From contig CM114272.1 of assembly GCA_050084515.1 (NCBI GenBank), forward strand, positions 4,526,001-4,590,000: DNA of 64,000 bases, given 5' to 3'. Every line of letters starts with the position of its first letter. Position 1 is the first letter of the stretch. The translations under genes were made by a program, and so were the position numbers. Under the pieces are notes generated by a model that was not told the DNA's origin, did not search any database, and saw only the letters and a program-made list of their open reading frames with translations. Positions 10,704 through 21,000 of this stretch are shown here, in pieces. The DNA comes from Blasia pusilla (Eukaryota; Marchantiophyta; Marchantiopsida; Blasiales).

Positions 10704-12120
10704 ATGGAGACTTGGGAGCCAGATATAGGCCCTAAGTTGGCAGGAGGAGAGCGGCGTCGGATACATCAGTTCCTCAGGAGTTATAGGAGCTGCTTTGCGT
10801 ATAACATGGAGGATTTGGGTACGTTAAAAGGATCGGGGATCCACATTGAGTTGTCGAGTGATACGCCGATCTTCCGACAACCCTACAGGTACAGTGATAT
10901 AGAGAGGGCTGCGATTCAGAATAGGAGCCAGGACTTGGTCAAAGCAGGACTAGTGGAGATGTCGCATGGGGAGTATGCATCTGCCATTGTCATGCCCACC
11001 AAGAAGGATGTGCATGGCAACATGACGGATAGGCGGATGTGTGGGGATTACCGACCTATAAATCGGTAGACAAAGTCTGATAGGTATGCCATGCCCACCC
11101 CTAAGGAGATCTTTGATGCGATTGGTCACGCAAAGGTCTTCAATTTGTTGGATTTGCGAGTATGATACGATCATCTGCCTATCGGATTGGAGAACAGCCA
11201 GAAGACGGCATTTTGGGGCATCGATCCTCACAAGAAGGATTGTTTGTACTAGTGGCGGTTCTTACCATTTGGGTTAAAGAACGCCCCGGCTGAGTTTCAG
11301 AAGGTCATGGATAGGATCTTGGTTGGTTTGGATTTTGCTAGATGTTATATTGAAGACATCGTAGTCTTTAGCGCCACCGTTGAGGAGCTTGAGCGACATC
11401 TAGAGGACGTGTTTTAACGATTGCAATTACATGGGCTCAAGCTACATCCAAGCAAGTGCAAGTTCTTCTACGACCAGATTGAGTACTTGGGTTATACAAT
11501 ATACCTAGGGGGACTTGATATTCAGCAGACGAATGTAGAGGCTATATCACGCATTCCAGGCCCTACATATGTGAGCCGTGTTTACGCATTCATGGGATTG
11601 GCGAACTTCTATCGGCGGTATATCAAAGGATTCAGTTTGATTGCAAAGCCGCTCACCTTTCTGACCAAGGTGGATCACAAGTGGCACTGGGGGGATGAGC
11701 AAGAGTGAGCATTTTAGTTGCTCAAAGACAAGTTGACGTCCGCGCCCATTTTGAGGAGACCGATCAGGGGGCGTCCTTTCCAGTTGCACATAGATTGGAG
11801 CATGTTGGGGCTTGGAGCGGTGCTCACCCTGCATGATGATGAGGGTAAAGAGTTCATGGTGGCTTATGCTAGCCGCTTGAACAATGCTACATAGGCGAAT
11901 TACAACTCATATGAGGGTGAATGTTTGGCTGTAGTGTGAGCTATCGCGCATTTCAAGTATTACTTATTTGGCAATCCCTTTACAGTCATCAACCACTTCA
12001 GTGGTTGATAGAGTCCGACAAGCTTACAAGGAAGCTTGCGAGATGGGCTTTGTTGTTGCACGAGTATGATTTTCAGGTGGTACATAGACCTGAAACGCTC
12101 AACCACGATGTAGATGGGTT
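10704..12120 (+). pseudogene. Reverse transcriptase and RNase H, Ty3 copy B
   Basis: The frame 10704-11069 holds the RT N-terminus, with FRQPYRYSDIERA, GLVEMSHGEYASAIV and CGDYRPINR. The palm continues to about 11400 with LPFGLKNAPAEFQ. The catalytic box reads YIED at 11346-11357 instead of YIDD, which replaces one of the two metal-binding aspartates. The connection (11421-11708) and RNase H (to about 12120, with YEGECLAVV and a KLARWALLLHEYDF-like segment) follow. At least eight stops interrupt the frame, most of them TAG. The enzyme would copy element RNA into cDNA and remove the RNA strand. Confidence 0.85.
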
Positions 12121-13540
12121 GAGTGGTAACCCATGCCCTAGTCTGCAAGATGCAACTGGAGCTCGATGGCATGGAGAGAGATGAGGAGTTAGTGCCAGGA
12201 TGGCACGCATCAGCCTATTTAGGCATGTTGGCTATGGAGAGCCAGAGTGTGGAGACTTCGATGGCAAGGTCTAGTGGAGAGTGCTTGGATCCCGAGGCCA
12301 GTGAGGAGACGACAAGTGTTCGAGATATTCATGATGATGAAGTAGTCTTGGAGTACGTTCGTACTAGCAGCGTTGCGAACACCGTGGGTGCTAGAGGGCG
12401 GGATCAGATCCTACAACGGGCCATATGGTTCCGTTGGGAGCGGACACATGTTTTGAGGGTTTGGGAGGATGGTAGAGTACGCGTAGTGCCGCATCCTTCA
12501 TAGAGAGCATGACTAGTGCAGCATGCCCACGAGGAGTTGGGTCACTTTGGGGTGAAGCAGACGTACAACTTGCTCCAGATTCAATATTGTTGGCGAGGCA
12601 TGCAGACTGACGTTCAGTAGTTTGCTGCCAGGTGCATGGTGTGTGATGGGGTCCGAGCATCGTTCAATGCTTTGACTCCACAGTTGCATCCATTATTGAT
12701 CTTGGGCTTAGGGTATAGATAGAGTTTGAATTTTGCAGGACCTTTGCCTTTGACGGAGCGTCACACTCATTGTGTGTTGGTGATGGTCGAGCATTTCTCG
12801 AAGTGGATCGAGTTGGTTGCATTTCCTGACAAAGCGAGTGAGAGAATAGCTTATGCCTTCCTTGAAAAAGTGCTGAGTCATTATGGCACATCGTCTGAGG
12901 TATTGACAGACCAGGGTACTGAGTTTTTCGGTGAGTTCCAGGCCTTGTGTGATCAGGCGCTGATCAACCACCGCACGACTTCGCGAGATCATCCCGAGGC
13001 AAATGGATTAGCGGAGAGAGTTGTGCAGACGATGAAGAGGGATTTATGCAAGTATGGCTTGCAGAGAGGTCACCTAGGAGACTGGGACCTCCAGTTTCCG
13101 TGGTTGGCAATGAGATACAGATTCAGCAGGCTGGCATCTTTAGCGTTTTTTTCACCCTACTTGCTACTTTATGGCTGAGAGCAAGATTTACCTACGGCCA
13201 TTTGTTGAGATGGTGGTGAGGTGCTGGACCTTGATGACCCAGATGTATGGATGCGAGCATGTTCTTAGAGGGCTGAGTTGTTCCGGAGAGTGATGCCCAT
13301 AGCGTTCGAGAACTTGGCGATTGCGTAGCATTGGGATACGTTGAGGTATGCGACTATTCGGGGTGGTGGTTCTCGACCAAGTATCCAGAGATTTTATCAT
13401 AGAGATTATGTCTACTTGCAATAGACGGCACCGACGATATTGGATATGACTGTAGGGCGCACTATCCTGAGAGTGCGTGACGTTTTGCCATCCGGTATTC
13501 TCTTGCTAGAGGGACGCGATGGTATGGTATGAAAGGACCA
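12121..13540 (+). pseudogene. Integrase, Ty3 copy B
   Basis: The zinc-binding HHCC domain is visible at about 12510-12650 (HAHEELGHFG, then CMVCDG). The core domain at 12726-13178 has the first catalytic position as SLNFAGPLP (Asp replaced by Asn), the second as LTDQGTEFF (about 12903-12929) and the Glu in ANGLAERVV (about 13000-13026). A C-terminal segment at 13188-13540 ends in a PSGILLLEGRDG strand pair resembling a GPY/F-type module. TAG, TGA and shifts break the frame several times. The enzyme would insert element cDNA into chromosomes. Confidence 0.85.
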
Positions 13541-13541
13541 T

Positions 13542-13766
13542 GTGGATAATTATGCGCCATGTCACCTTCCTAACATTGATGGTACAGTAGATCCGAGCTC
13601 AATAGTAGTTCCTACAAGCTTGCGTTGTATGTTGTGTGGTTCTGCTCGTGGTACGGCCAAGATGCTAGGTTGTGATGGATATTCGAGAGGTTGGCATATG
13701 GCATTTTTGATGCCACCTCTCACTAGGGTTCCTCGGAGACGATGTATGTGTCCCAGATATACATAG
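13542..13766 (+). pseudogene. C-terminal PHD finger of the Ty3 copy B integrase
   Basis: After the integrase tail (NYAPCHLPNIDG), a 45-residue Cys-rich segment at 13626-13763 follows the PHD plan C4HC3: CMLCG, then CDGYSRGWHM, then PPLTRVP and CMCPRY. Several zinc ligands are altered here (CDGC to CDGY, the Cys after GWH to Phe, the final Cys to Tyr). The tandem copy at 14732-14866 keeps those Cys residues, which confirms the fold. PHD fingers bind histone H3 tails, so this module could guide integration the way chromodomains do in chromoviruses. The identification is by motif only. Confidence 0.72.
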
Positions 13767-14376
13767 AGGAGACATTGGGTAGGTTTCGATTTCGACTTTT
13801 TTTTGTGACATGTATAACAGGAAGACGACTAACGTTGGGGCCACATGAGCACTCGGCCTTTCTCCTCTTAGCGTCTTAGAGATGTATGTCGTGGTAGGTA
13901 GGGTTAGATGGCTATCTGGAGTTAGAGGGATCCAACCACCAGCTAGGGGGGCGATTGGAGATATTTTGGTACTTCTCGCCTCTCTGTATGGATGCCATGA
14001 GCTAGCATGGGATCGTGTGTGTTTGTGTGTGTGTTCGATCACAACAAGGTATGTTGTGTAGCGATGTGTATGCACATGATAGCTGTCACAACTATTAGGA
14101 TAGATTGGTTGGATCTAGCAGAGCGTCTACATGAGTAGTGGAGGACAGACCTAGTAGGTTGAGGATGACCTGTTGAGGCCACGGGAAAACTTGAGAGTGG
14201 AGCTTTCCCCTTCGTTTCGGCTCATTTGGAGCCATATAGAGAAACTTACTATTTTGGGTAAGTTTCCATATTGGGGATAGTTGACTTTATACTTTGGAAA
14301 GTGGCCCTTGACCCGCTACAGTAGGTCAAGAGCCAAGGAGGTGACCTGCGAGCATAGGTTACCGTTGAGAGGGCTT

Positions 14377-14597
14377 GGGAGAGGGAAGGGTATACCTCCA
14401 AGAGAGAGTGTTTGAGAGCTCATTCTCTCTTTGTTGAACCACTTGGCATAAGGCGGCGGAGCTATAGTCGCTTGCCTTGTGAGTATAACCCAAGCCTCTC
14501 ATTAGGAGAGTGGGTTTAGTTAGACATAAGAGAGTGCATATCTTTGAGAGCTATGGTGTGAGATGGTGTAGAGAGAGATTAGATCTTACTTTATTGG
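14377..14597 (+). repeat. Direct repeat of 4778-5000, possible 3' LTR part of copy B
   Basis: This segment is nearly identical in layout to 4778-5000, including the TATACCTC, GGCATAAGGCGG and ATTAGGAGAGTGGGTTT stretches, and is in the same orientation. It lies downstream of integrase and PHD as a 3' LTR would. The limits are not proven by TG/CA ends or a target duplication. Confidence 0.45.
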
Positions 14598-14731
14598 AGA
14601 TATTTTGGTACTTCTTGCCTATATGTATGGATGCCATGAGTTAGCATGGGATCGTGTGTGTTTGTGTGTGTGTTTGATGACAGCGATGTATGTTATGTAG
14701 CGATGTGTATGCGCACGACATAGGCTTGCGA

Positions 14732-14866
14732 TGTATGTTGTGTGGTTCCGCGTGTGGTGCAACCACTATGGTAGTTTGTGATGGGTGTTCGAGAGGGTGG
14801 CTTATGGCATGTCTGACGCCGCCTCTCACTAGGGTTCCTAGGGAACGATGGATGTGACCCAAATGT
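14732..14866 (+). pseudogene. Second, better preserved PHD finger copy
   Basis: One frame gives CMLCG, VVCDGCSRGW, LMACL, PPLTRVP, RWM and finally PKC. All Cys ligands of a PHD finger are present except one codon now TGA, and the His after GW is Leu. Together with the copy at 13626 it shows that the ancestral module was a complete C4HC3 PHD finger. No integrase precedes it directly, so it is a duplicated fragment. Confidence 0.7.
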
Positions 14867-15980
14867 ACATAGAGTCAATAGTTCTAGATTTTGACTTCTG
14901 TTTGTGACATGGATGATAAGAAGCCTACTAATAATGGGGCTATATGAGCATCCGGCCTTTTTGCTTTTAGCGTCCAAGAGATATATGTCAAGGTACGTAG
15001 GGATGGATGGCTATCTAGAGTTAGAAGAACCATACTACCAACTAGGAGGCGATTGGATATATTTTGGTACTTCTCGTATTGTTGTTTTGATGCTATGAGT
15101 TAGCATGGGATCATGTGTATTTGTGTGTATGTTCGGTGACAGCGATCTAAGTTGTGGAACCATGTGTATGCGCATGACAATTTTCACGTCTTTTAGAATA
15201 GATCTACGAGATCTAGTAGAGCACTTGGATGATAACCTCAAAAGTCAAGGATGACCTACTGAGACCATGGGTAATCTACGAGAACAAGCTTCCCTTCATT
15301 TGAAGTCATATTAAAAAACTTAATATTTTGGATAAATTACTATTTTTCATATAATTCATAAAAACTCTAAAACATAACCAACCATTTATTTTTTTCATCT
15401 TTGAACTTTATTTCCATTATGTATATCCCTTAGATGCGTATTTACATTTATAAGTATATAAGAAAATAAAAGAATTAGGTGCCTTTTTAGTATATTTCAT
15501 TGTGCCCAGATACCACGCACATTACTTGAGACACATTTGATCTAATCCATACATAAACGCGGAATCTTGTTCAAACCGAACCAAGGAGGGTGGCGAGTCA
15601 CCGGTGACAGCCAAGCGGCGCGCCAACGATGCCGAGCTCAGAATAGACAAAGTGGCCTTTGTCGGGTGACGATAGACCACGTTACGACCAGGGACTGGCG
15701 CACATAGTACACACACAGAATGGTAGTTTGCGGGATCGCTATCCTGATTTGGATTTTGTAATCACGCTGTCTAAGGGAACACAGCACAGCAGGGCTAACA
15801 ACTGTCCCAACAGTTCCGATATCAGGGGAATTATATCCGGATCTGAATTCGCAGTGTCTAGTCCCCGCAATTCGGATCCTGAAAATAGACCAGATTCCCC
15901 GAGGCGCGAAGTTCCCGCAAACATAGTCTCCGACCGGAGTTGTCCCCCAAGTTTCACCCGCCACTGACTGGCGGTCTTCA

Positions 15981-16008
15981 GTCGTCCTCTCCGCGCGGAG
16001 AGGACGAC
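15981..16008. repeat. Perfect 28-bp palindrome
   Basis: GTCGTCCTCTCCGC is followed directly by its exact reverse complement with no spacer. It is GC-rich, unlike its surroundings, and could extrude a cruciform or be the joined ends of an inverted element. Confidence 0.9.
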
Positions 16009-16062
16009 CGGGACACGGGGTAGTTTTTTCTCGTAAGCCCACCTATCCAAAGACATCTACTT

Positions 16063-16091
16063 TATCCAAAGGTCATTATGACCTTTGGATA
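16063..16091. repeat. Hairpin with 13-bp perfect arms
   Basis: TATCCAAAGGTCA, a 3-base TTA loop, then the exact reverse complement of the arm. It lies 55 bp from the 28-bp palindrome. No adjacent T-run marks it as a terminator. Confidence 0.85.
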
Positions 16092-16176
16092 CTTGATTTC
16101 TCTTGAACTAGGGGGTCAATAGAAATCAGACAATACGAGCTTACGGTGTACCCAACCCCCAGAAAAACTGCTATTT

Positions 16177-16262
16177 CACACGGCTTTAGCCGCTCTGCTT
16201 TTTTCACTCGGTTTTTTCACTCGGCTTTAGCCGCTCTGCTTTTTTCACACGGCTTTAGCCGC
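16177..16262 (+). repeat. Short tandem repeat GGCTTTAGCCGC / TTTTTTCAC
   Basis: Three copies of a GGCTTTAGCCGC block alternate with CTCTGCTTTTTTCAC-type blocks and CGGTTTTTTCACTCGG. Each GGC-TTTA-GCC can form a tiny stem. No function is evident. Confidence 0.7.
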
Positions 16263-17238
16263 AGAGAAGCTCACCGTTTTCTCCGGTAATCCTCTACCCT
16301 AAACCAGTAAACACGTCAAGAAAACCTTCAGTCCGGATACAAGAAAAATTGATACGGAGTGAATGTTTGTATGAATATTTTTCAAGATATACTAAATAGG
16401 GGTTTATTGAGGAGAAAGAATACGAATTGATTACTCCAATTAACTAGAAAGTGAATTGGAGGAATAAATGGGGTGATGGCTTTATTACGGATACTGCATC
16501 AAACCGTGATCATCGATTCCAAGGGTTTAAACGGATAGTATATTTCATTGTTCCTCCATTGTCGTGATCTATCTTGTGGTCGAGAAGTTAAAGTCCTCGT
16601 AATCGCCTACTAGTGAGGAAAACATGATGTAAAATGTATGAATATAAATTAACCCAAACTATGCTTATATGATAAAAGAATAGATGGATCTTTGTCAAAT
16701 TAACCCAAAACGTATGAGTGTCTCATAAGAGAATAGATGTATCTTTGTAAAATACCCATACATCATACTGTATTTTAACGATTTCTGCCGCCTATCCATC
16801 ATTTACGACCATTTATCCTAGTATGACTGGACTGAGGTTGCGGAAGGAAACTGACCCTAGTTCTAGTTCGTGTTGATAGGAAGGCTCTCTTAAGAATCCC
16901 CTGTCCTAGAGTGTGGCTCGCAAGTGTTATTTTTTTTCAGCGCACGTGGAAAAGCTGGCTGCTATCAACCTTATGGCTTTGAAAAGTGAACTGAAATTGG
17001 ATACAAAACCGCAGGATAGATCACGACAATGGAGGACACATAAAAACATACATATTTGGTAACATTTGCCGTTGTAATCGAAATCACTCTTATTTCAACC
17101 CTTACCAAACACACTGATTCCATGAGCGCGCATGGACCAGTGAGCAAGCTTCTCGCTCGCAGCTCATCGAAAATGAACAGATGATGGCACGTTTCGAATG
17201 AATGACTCGCTTACTTCACTCCAACAACGCATGCACAT

Positions 17239-18020
17239 CTACATCTCTTCCACAGAATGGGTGTTGATGGACCCTTCCACGACAGATGAGGTATTCAACG
17301 ACTCTTCCTCATCAGATGAGGTGTTGATGGAGAATTTTCCCTGAACGAAGTATACTCCATGGGCGACCTTGGTGTATGTCACATAACCATAAGCCCCTGC
17401 GAGTCCTTTGGAGCCACCAACGATGGCGAACTCCTGGTCGTCTTCGTCCAGGAACCATGTCCCGCGCAGATGCACTTGCGCGTTGGCGAATCTGCCTCCC
17501 TTTTCGTTGATGTCCTCAAACTGGATGGAAGCGATCTCCTGGGTGAAGCTCGTCTGAGGGGCGAAGTAAAGTCCGTTGATTTTGGCGTACAACTCGGAGT
17601 CGCTACTTTTGGTCTTCGTCATCCTGTTCTCATATCTGTACAAAAATTGCAATGCTAGGGATTTATCTCGAAAGTCTCCGAGAGTTTTTGGCATGCTTCG
17701 GGAAAAATGAAAGCAAGAGCTACAAGAGATGGATCCAGTGCCCACCAAGTTGGAGCTCTAATGAAGCATGCCTGCAAACTTAATTCTGGGAATCAAATGA
17801 AGGTGGATATGAACGAAGATATGACGAAATTAGATCCTTACATGTAACCCGAGCCCTTGCCGTTAGACTTGTTACCGAACACTTGAATATCACCTTTGTC
17901 TCCGTCGTAGACATGTGCGTAGACCTCGAAAGTGCGAGTTATAGTAGCGGCCCGCACTGTGTAGACAGACAGCATCGCGCAGGCGGCGAAGATGTAAAAC
18001 ATCGAAGTAGCACGAGCCAT
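17239..18020 (-). CDS. Dirigent family protein, two exons
   Basis: The predicted protein has 191 residues. Exon 1 is 18020-17842 and exon 2 is 17635-17239, joined across an intron (17841-17636) with donor CAT/GTAAGG and acceptor TTTTGTACAG; the reading frame continues exactly. The start at 18020 was chosen because it begins MARAT, as in the paralogue at 22454. A hydrophobic signal peptide (residues about 5-24, ending VRA) implies secretion to the apoplast. The dirigent fold signature follows: FEVYAHV, then NGKGSGY, FEDINEKGGRFANAQVHLRG and EFAIVGGSKGLAGAYGYV. Dirigent proteins guide stereoselective coupling of phenolic radicals, as in lignan formation, without catalysing the oxidation. A Ser/Glu-rich tail of about 25 residues after the barrel (SDEEESLNTSS) is absent from the paralogue. 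No lesion is seen, and the gene is probably functional. Confidence 0.85.
17636..17841 (-). other. Intron of the first dirigent gene
   Basis: A 206-bp interval bounded by GT...AG on the minus strand interrupts the codon after SGY. Removing it restores alignment with the paralogue, which has no intron at this place. Confidence 0.8.
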
Positions 18021-21000
18021 GGCGACCATTCCACACGATGTCGGACGGATGTACCTTGAACCTACAACGACCGACCACACAATAGAGTGTTATCTTCTTT
18101 CACCAAGAATTCACGTTGAGAACAATGCAAATATCAGATCAACAGAAAGAGACGCGACATTGACTAGGATTACGATAGGATGCCCACGTTACGTCTACCG
18201 CTGACACATGCGCATCACATATGTGTTGCTGACCGTGACAGCTCTAAGGACGTGAGACCCTGATTATGCGCATGACAGATGTGATTCTTGATGCTCGCGA
18301 TCAGAATGGACTTCTACGATCATGTATCCTGAAGCTGGAGATTCTACGACTAGTGTATACTCACTAATCAACTAGCGAGTTTCTGACTAGTTTCACTAGT
18401 CTGGTAAAAAACTACGCAGGTGTTGGGTTTAGGGTCTCGATATCAACTCCAGAAATAGAGATTTGTCACAGCCATCCAATTAACATCGCAGAGAATTTTC
18501 AGTTGTCGACAGTCGAAAACAGAGAGCTACTAATTGATCCAGAACCTTTCCCAGCCTCACCGCATACAAACATCCTGGACTTGCCCATATTTACTAACCA
18601 ATCGACTATGCGCAGCTAGGAAACCCAAATTCCACACTAAGGTCAGTTGGAGGCACGAACTAGGAGTCAAGAATTACAACGGCAAGCTCAACGTACGCGC
18701 GGCTGGTGAAATATTCTCCACTCTACAGCTATCAGGAGATCAAGAGAAATGAACTGATTTTGCTGCCATCAACTACTGCAAAACTTACGGTCCTCTATTC
18801 TACAATTACAGTATAGTCACAGAGGATTACGACAAGAATCTCATGAACATCGAGGAAACTCGCATACTTTCTCTGGGAGCCCAAAACAGATGGACTGAAA
18901 CTATCAATGAGACGCTCAAATTACGGTTCTTCCAAGACACGACCACGATTTGGAACAAGGAGGAGACTTGTCATTCATTACTCTCCAGCCGATCGATGTG
19001 AGTAGCGGTGCTAAAACCCCACTGACACTATCACCGCTAGTTGATGAGGAGAAGGTAGCAAGTTTCTCGCTTCCACTCACCCAGACGACACCAGTAGAAT
19101 AACGCTGAGATGCTAAAACACCATGATACGAAAGCAGTGAACGTCTCCCCATTCTTGTACTCAGATGCTGAGTAGGTGTGGTCATCGCGCATCCATGTTC
19201 ATCTCGTGGGAGGCATAAGGATCACGGCATAGATAATTGCCAGTGACTTCATTGATCTAGCTAGCTGCAACTGACAGTTAGGCCCCGCACGCCATGCACT
19301 AGAGTAGTCTTATGCGATTGTCCAGCGCTCTATTGTAGCAATGTCATTTGCGCTTGTCCAGAGTCCAGACAGCCACTTGCAGTGTGCAGTCCAAACTCGT
19401 GCTCCGTGCTTTCGTCTTTAAAATATTCAAAAGCATTACAAGGCCGGAATCAGTTGGCTTACCTGCTGAGCTGCCGGTAATTCCGATTCCATTTCTGAAT
19501 TCCCGGTTGAAAATTTAGCGTCCATATTTTGTATCAAGTAGCCTACCGGGAAATGTTCAAAATTTACCGTGTACGCTAATAAATACCTGGGACGTACCGG
19601 TACATTTGGAAAAACTACCCGGACGTAGGCCGCCGGATGCCGCCGCAAGACGGTTGGTCAAATGAAAATCGAGGTTAGAGGAAGGATTTACCACATTAAG
19701 CACAGGTACGCGTGATCTTGGCGAATGCTTTCACAAGTTAGTTGAACTTCATTCGACCCTTCCCTAATGAGATCCAGACTCCTCCCGCTGCGGTTGTCTT
19801 GTATCCTTCCCGCCACTCTCCTGAGGCTGTAGCTTGTCACTAAAATCCATGATCGTACGGACAAGTTCAGTATAGTCTCGGTCTTTTGTTTGATAGAAAT
19901 AATCTACTTCTCTGTGAGAGCACCTAAAAGACCCGATCTGTTCACTTTCCTACATCCATGACTGTGACTGTGAGTTTCATCATGTGACCATTTGATTGAA
20001 TTGAAGTCATGTGGGCTCCCCGTCACCCTCTGATGGGTGAGGGGGCGCCATCGTTTTTTTTTTTTTTTTTATGGGTGAGGGGGGCCATCGTTTTTCTTGT
20101 TTTTTTCCATTGACTTCCGTACACCTCTCCAAATAATACAATTTCTGATGCCATATGTGATCGTTTAGGAGCTCTGTTCCCAAGAGATTCTCAACTGAGT
20201 TGTATTTATTGAAAGGAAAATAATTCGATTCACTTTATCTTGTATGTCAGTGTGTGTAAAGTATTTCCCTTTTCTACAATATGTCTTCTAGAAGGAATCA
20301 GACTAGTATATGCGAGTAACTTACTGAGTATACTCTTACTACCAAATAATGGTTCATTAGTGAAATTGTCGTGACCATCCTCTCTTATCCAATGTTCGGG
20401 AGAATCCGGGGAGATCTATCTGTACCCTATATCTAAAAACCGGTGAAAAAATAGAGATTACCGTTTGCTTGTAACACTTCCTTCCGCACACGCGACCATC
20501 CGAACAGGAATCAATACTGTCGGTTCTGGAAATATATTGTCAGGGCGTACTTCTCATCCGGGCCAGGGTCCGCAATAAACCGCACACTGGTTTGAGAGGG
20601 GAGGGATAAAGCGTATATTTTTGTATAGTACACACATGTACGCTAGATGGAGACAAAAAAAAAAAAACAAAAAAAACAAAACAAGACTTGTAAGAGCCCC
20701 AATGATCGTCCTCCCGACTGGCTATCGGGAGGGAACCAACTCCCCAAGGAAGATCTTCGGGCAATCCCGAGTTTGCATGTTTTGCAGCCGTCAGAGAACT
20801 AAAAAACGGAAATGCCTATATCGTAGGAACCGAGTCCGAAACAGCATTGCCAATCTAATGAGCACATCTCACAAAGGGCGACTGCGATTGCAGTGGATTG
20901 GACTCCAATAGAACGATCGGAAGTCCGCCTATAGAGCGATCGGAGTTTAATCCACTGCAATAGGGCGATCGGCACTTGACCAATACAGTGAATTTAATGT

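Larger units (their letters stand above)
6689..15360 (+). mobile_element. Ty3/gypsy retrotransposon copy B: gag-PR-C5 methyltransferase-RT-RH-IN-PHD
   Basis: The plus strand shows, in order, gag with a CCHC knuckle (6.7-8.2 kb), aspartic protease (DSGA at 8716), cytosine-5 methyltransferase (9.37-10.4 kb), RT (10.7-11.7 kb), RNase H (11.7-12.1 kb), integrase with HHCC and DDE parts (12.1-13.2 kb), a C-terminal linker and a PHD finger (13.6 kb). A second copy of the PHD-coding end and 3' region follows at 14.7-15.35 kb. The order PR-RT-RH-IN defines Ty3/gypsy. Methyltransferase and PHD are additions to the usual plan, and the former is also present in copy A. Many in-frame TAG codons and some shifts make the copy non-functional. 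Confidence 0.85.
13619..15360 (+). repeat. Tandem duplication of the PHD-coding end and 3' region of Ty3 copy B
   Basis: The stretch 13619-14290 and the stretch 14723-15360 align over their length: PHD-coding part, then GACATG-GATAA-type and GGATGGCTATCTAGAGTTAG-type shared segments, then TGTGTGTTTGTGTGTGTG. A third partial copy of the middle portion lies at 14597-14722. The possible LTR segment at 14377-14597 sits between them. The order suggests unequal recombination or a nested insertion of a related element end. Confidence 0.65.
15361..17238. other. Intergenic region with palindromes and short tandem repeats
   Basis: No gene is recognised. The region holds a perfect 28-bp palindrome (15981-16008), a hairpin (16063-16091), a short tandem repeat built on GGCTTTAGCCGC (16177-16262) and a duplicated stretch of about 54 bp at 16646-16752. 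Two overlapping minus-strand frames at 15638-16056 lack recognisable motifs and look like chance. Confidence 0.5.

Noticed and set aside
8223-13540. Reassigned TAG codon (TAG read as Gln) to explain the many in-frame TAGs
   Set aside because: Frameshifts and TGA/TAA stops are also present, copy A has CAG or CAA at the same sites, and the dirigent genes are open without TAG. Mutational decay explains it better.
15638-16056. Overlapping minus-strand frames of 134 and 105 codons
   Set aside because: They span the 28-bp palindrome and show no domain; probably chance in GC-rich sequence.
20656-20688. Poly-A tract as a SINE or retroposed-gene tail
   Set aside because: No A/B box, tRNA-like head or target duplication was found nearby.
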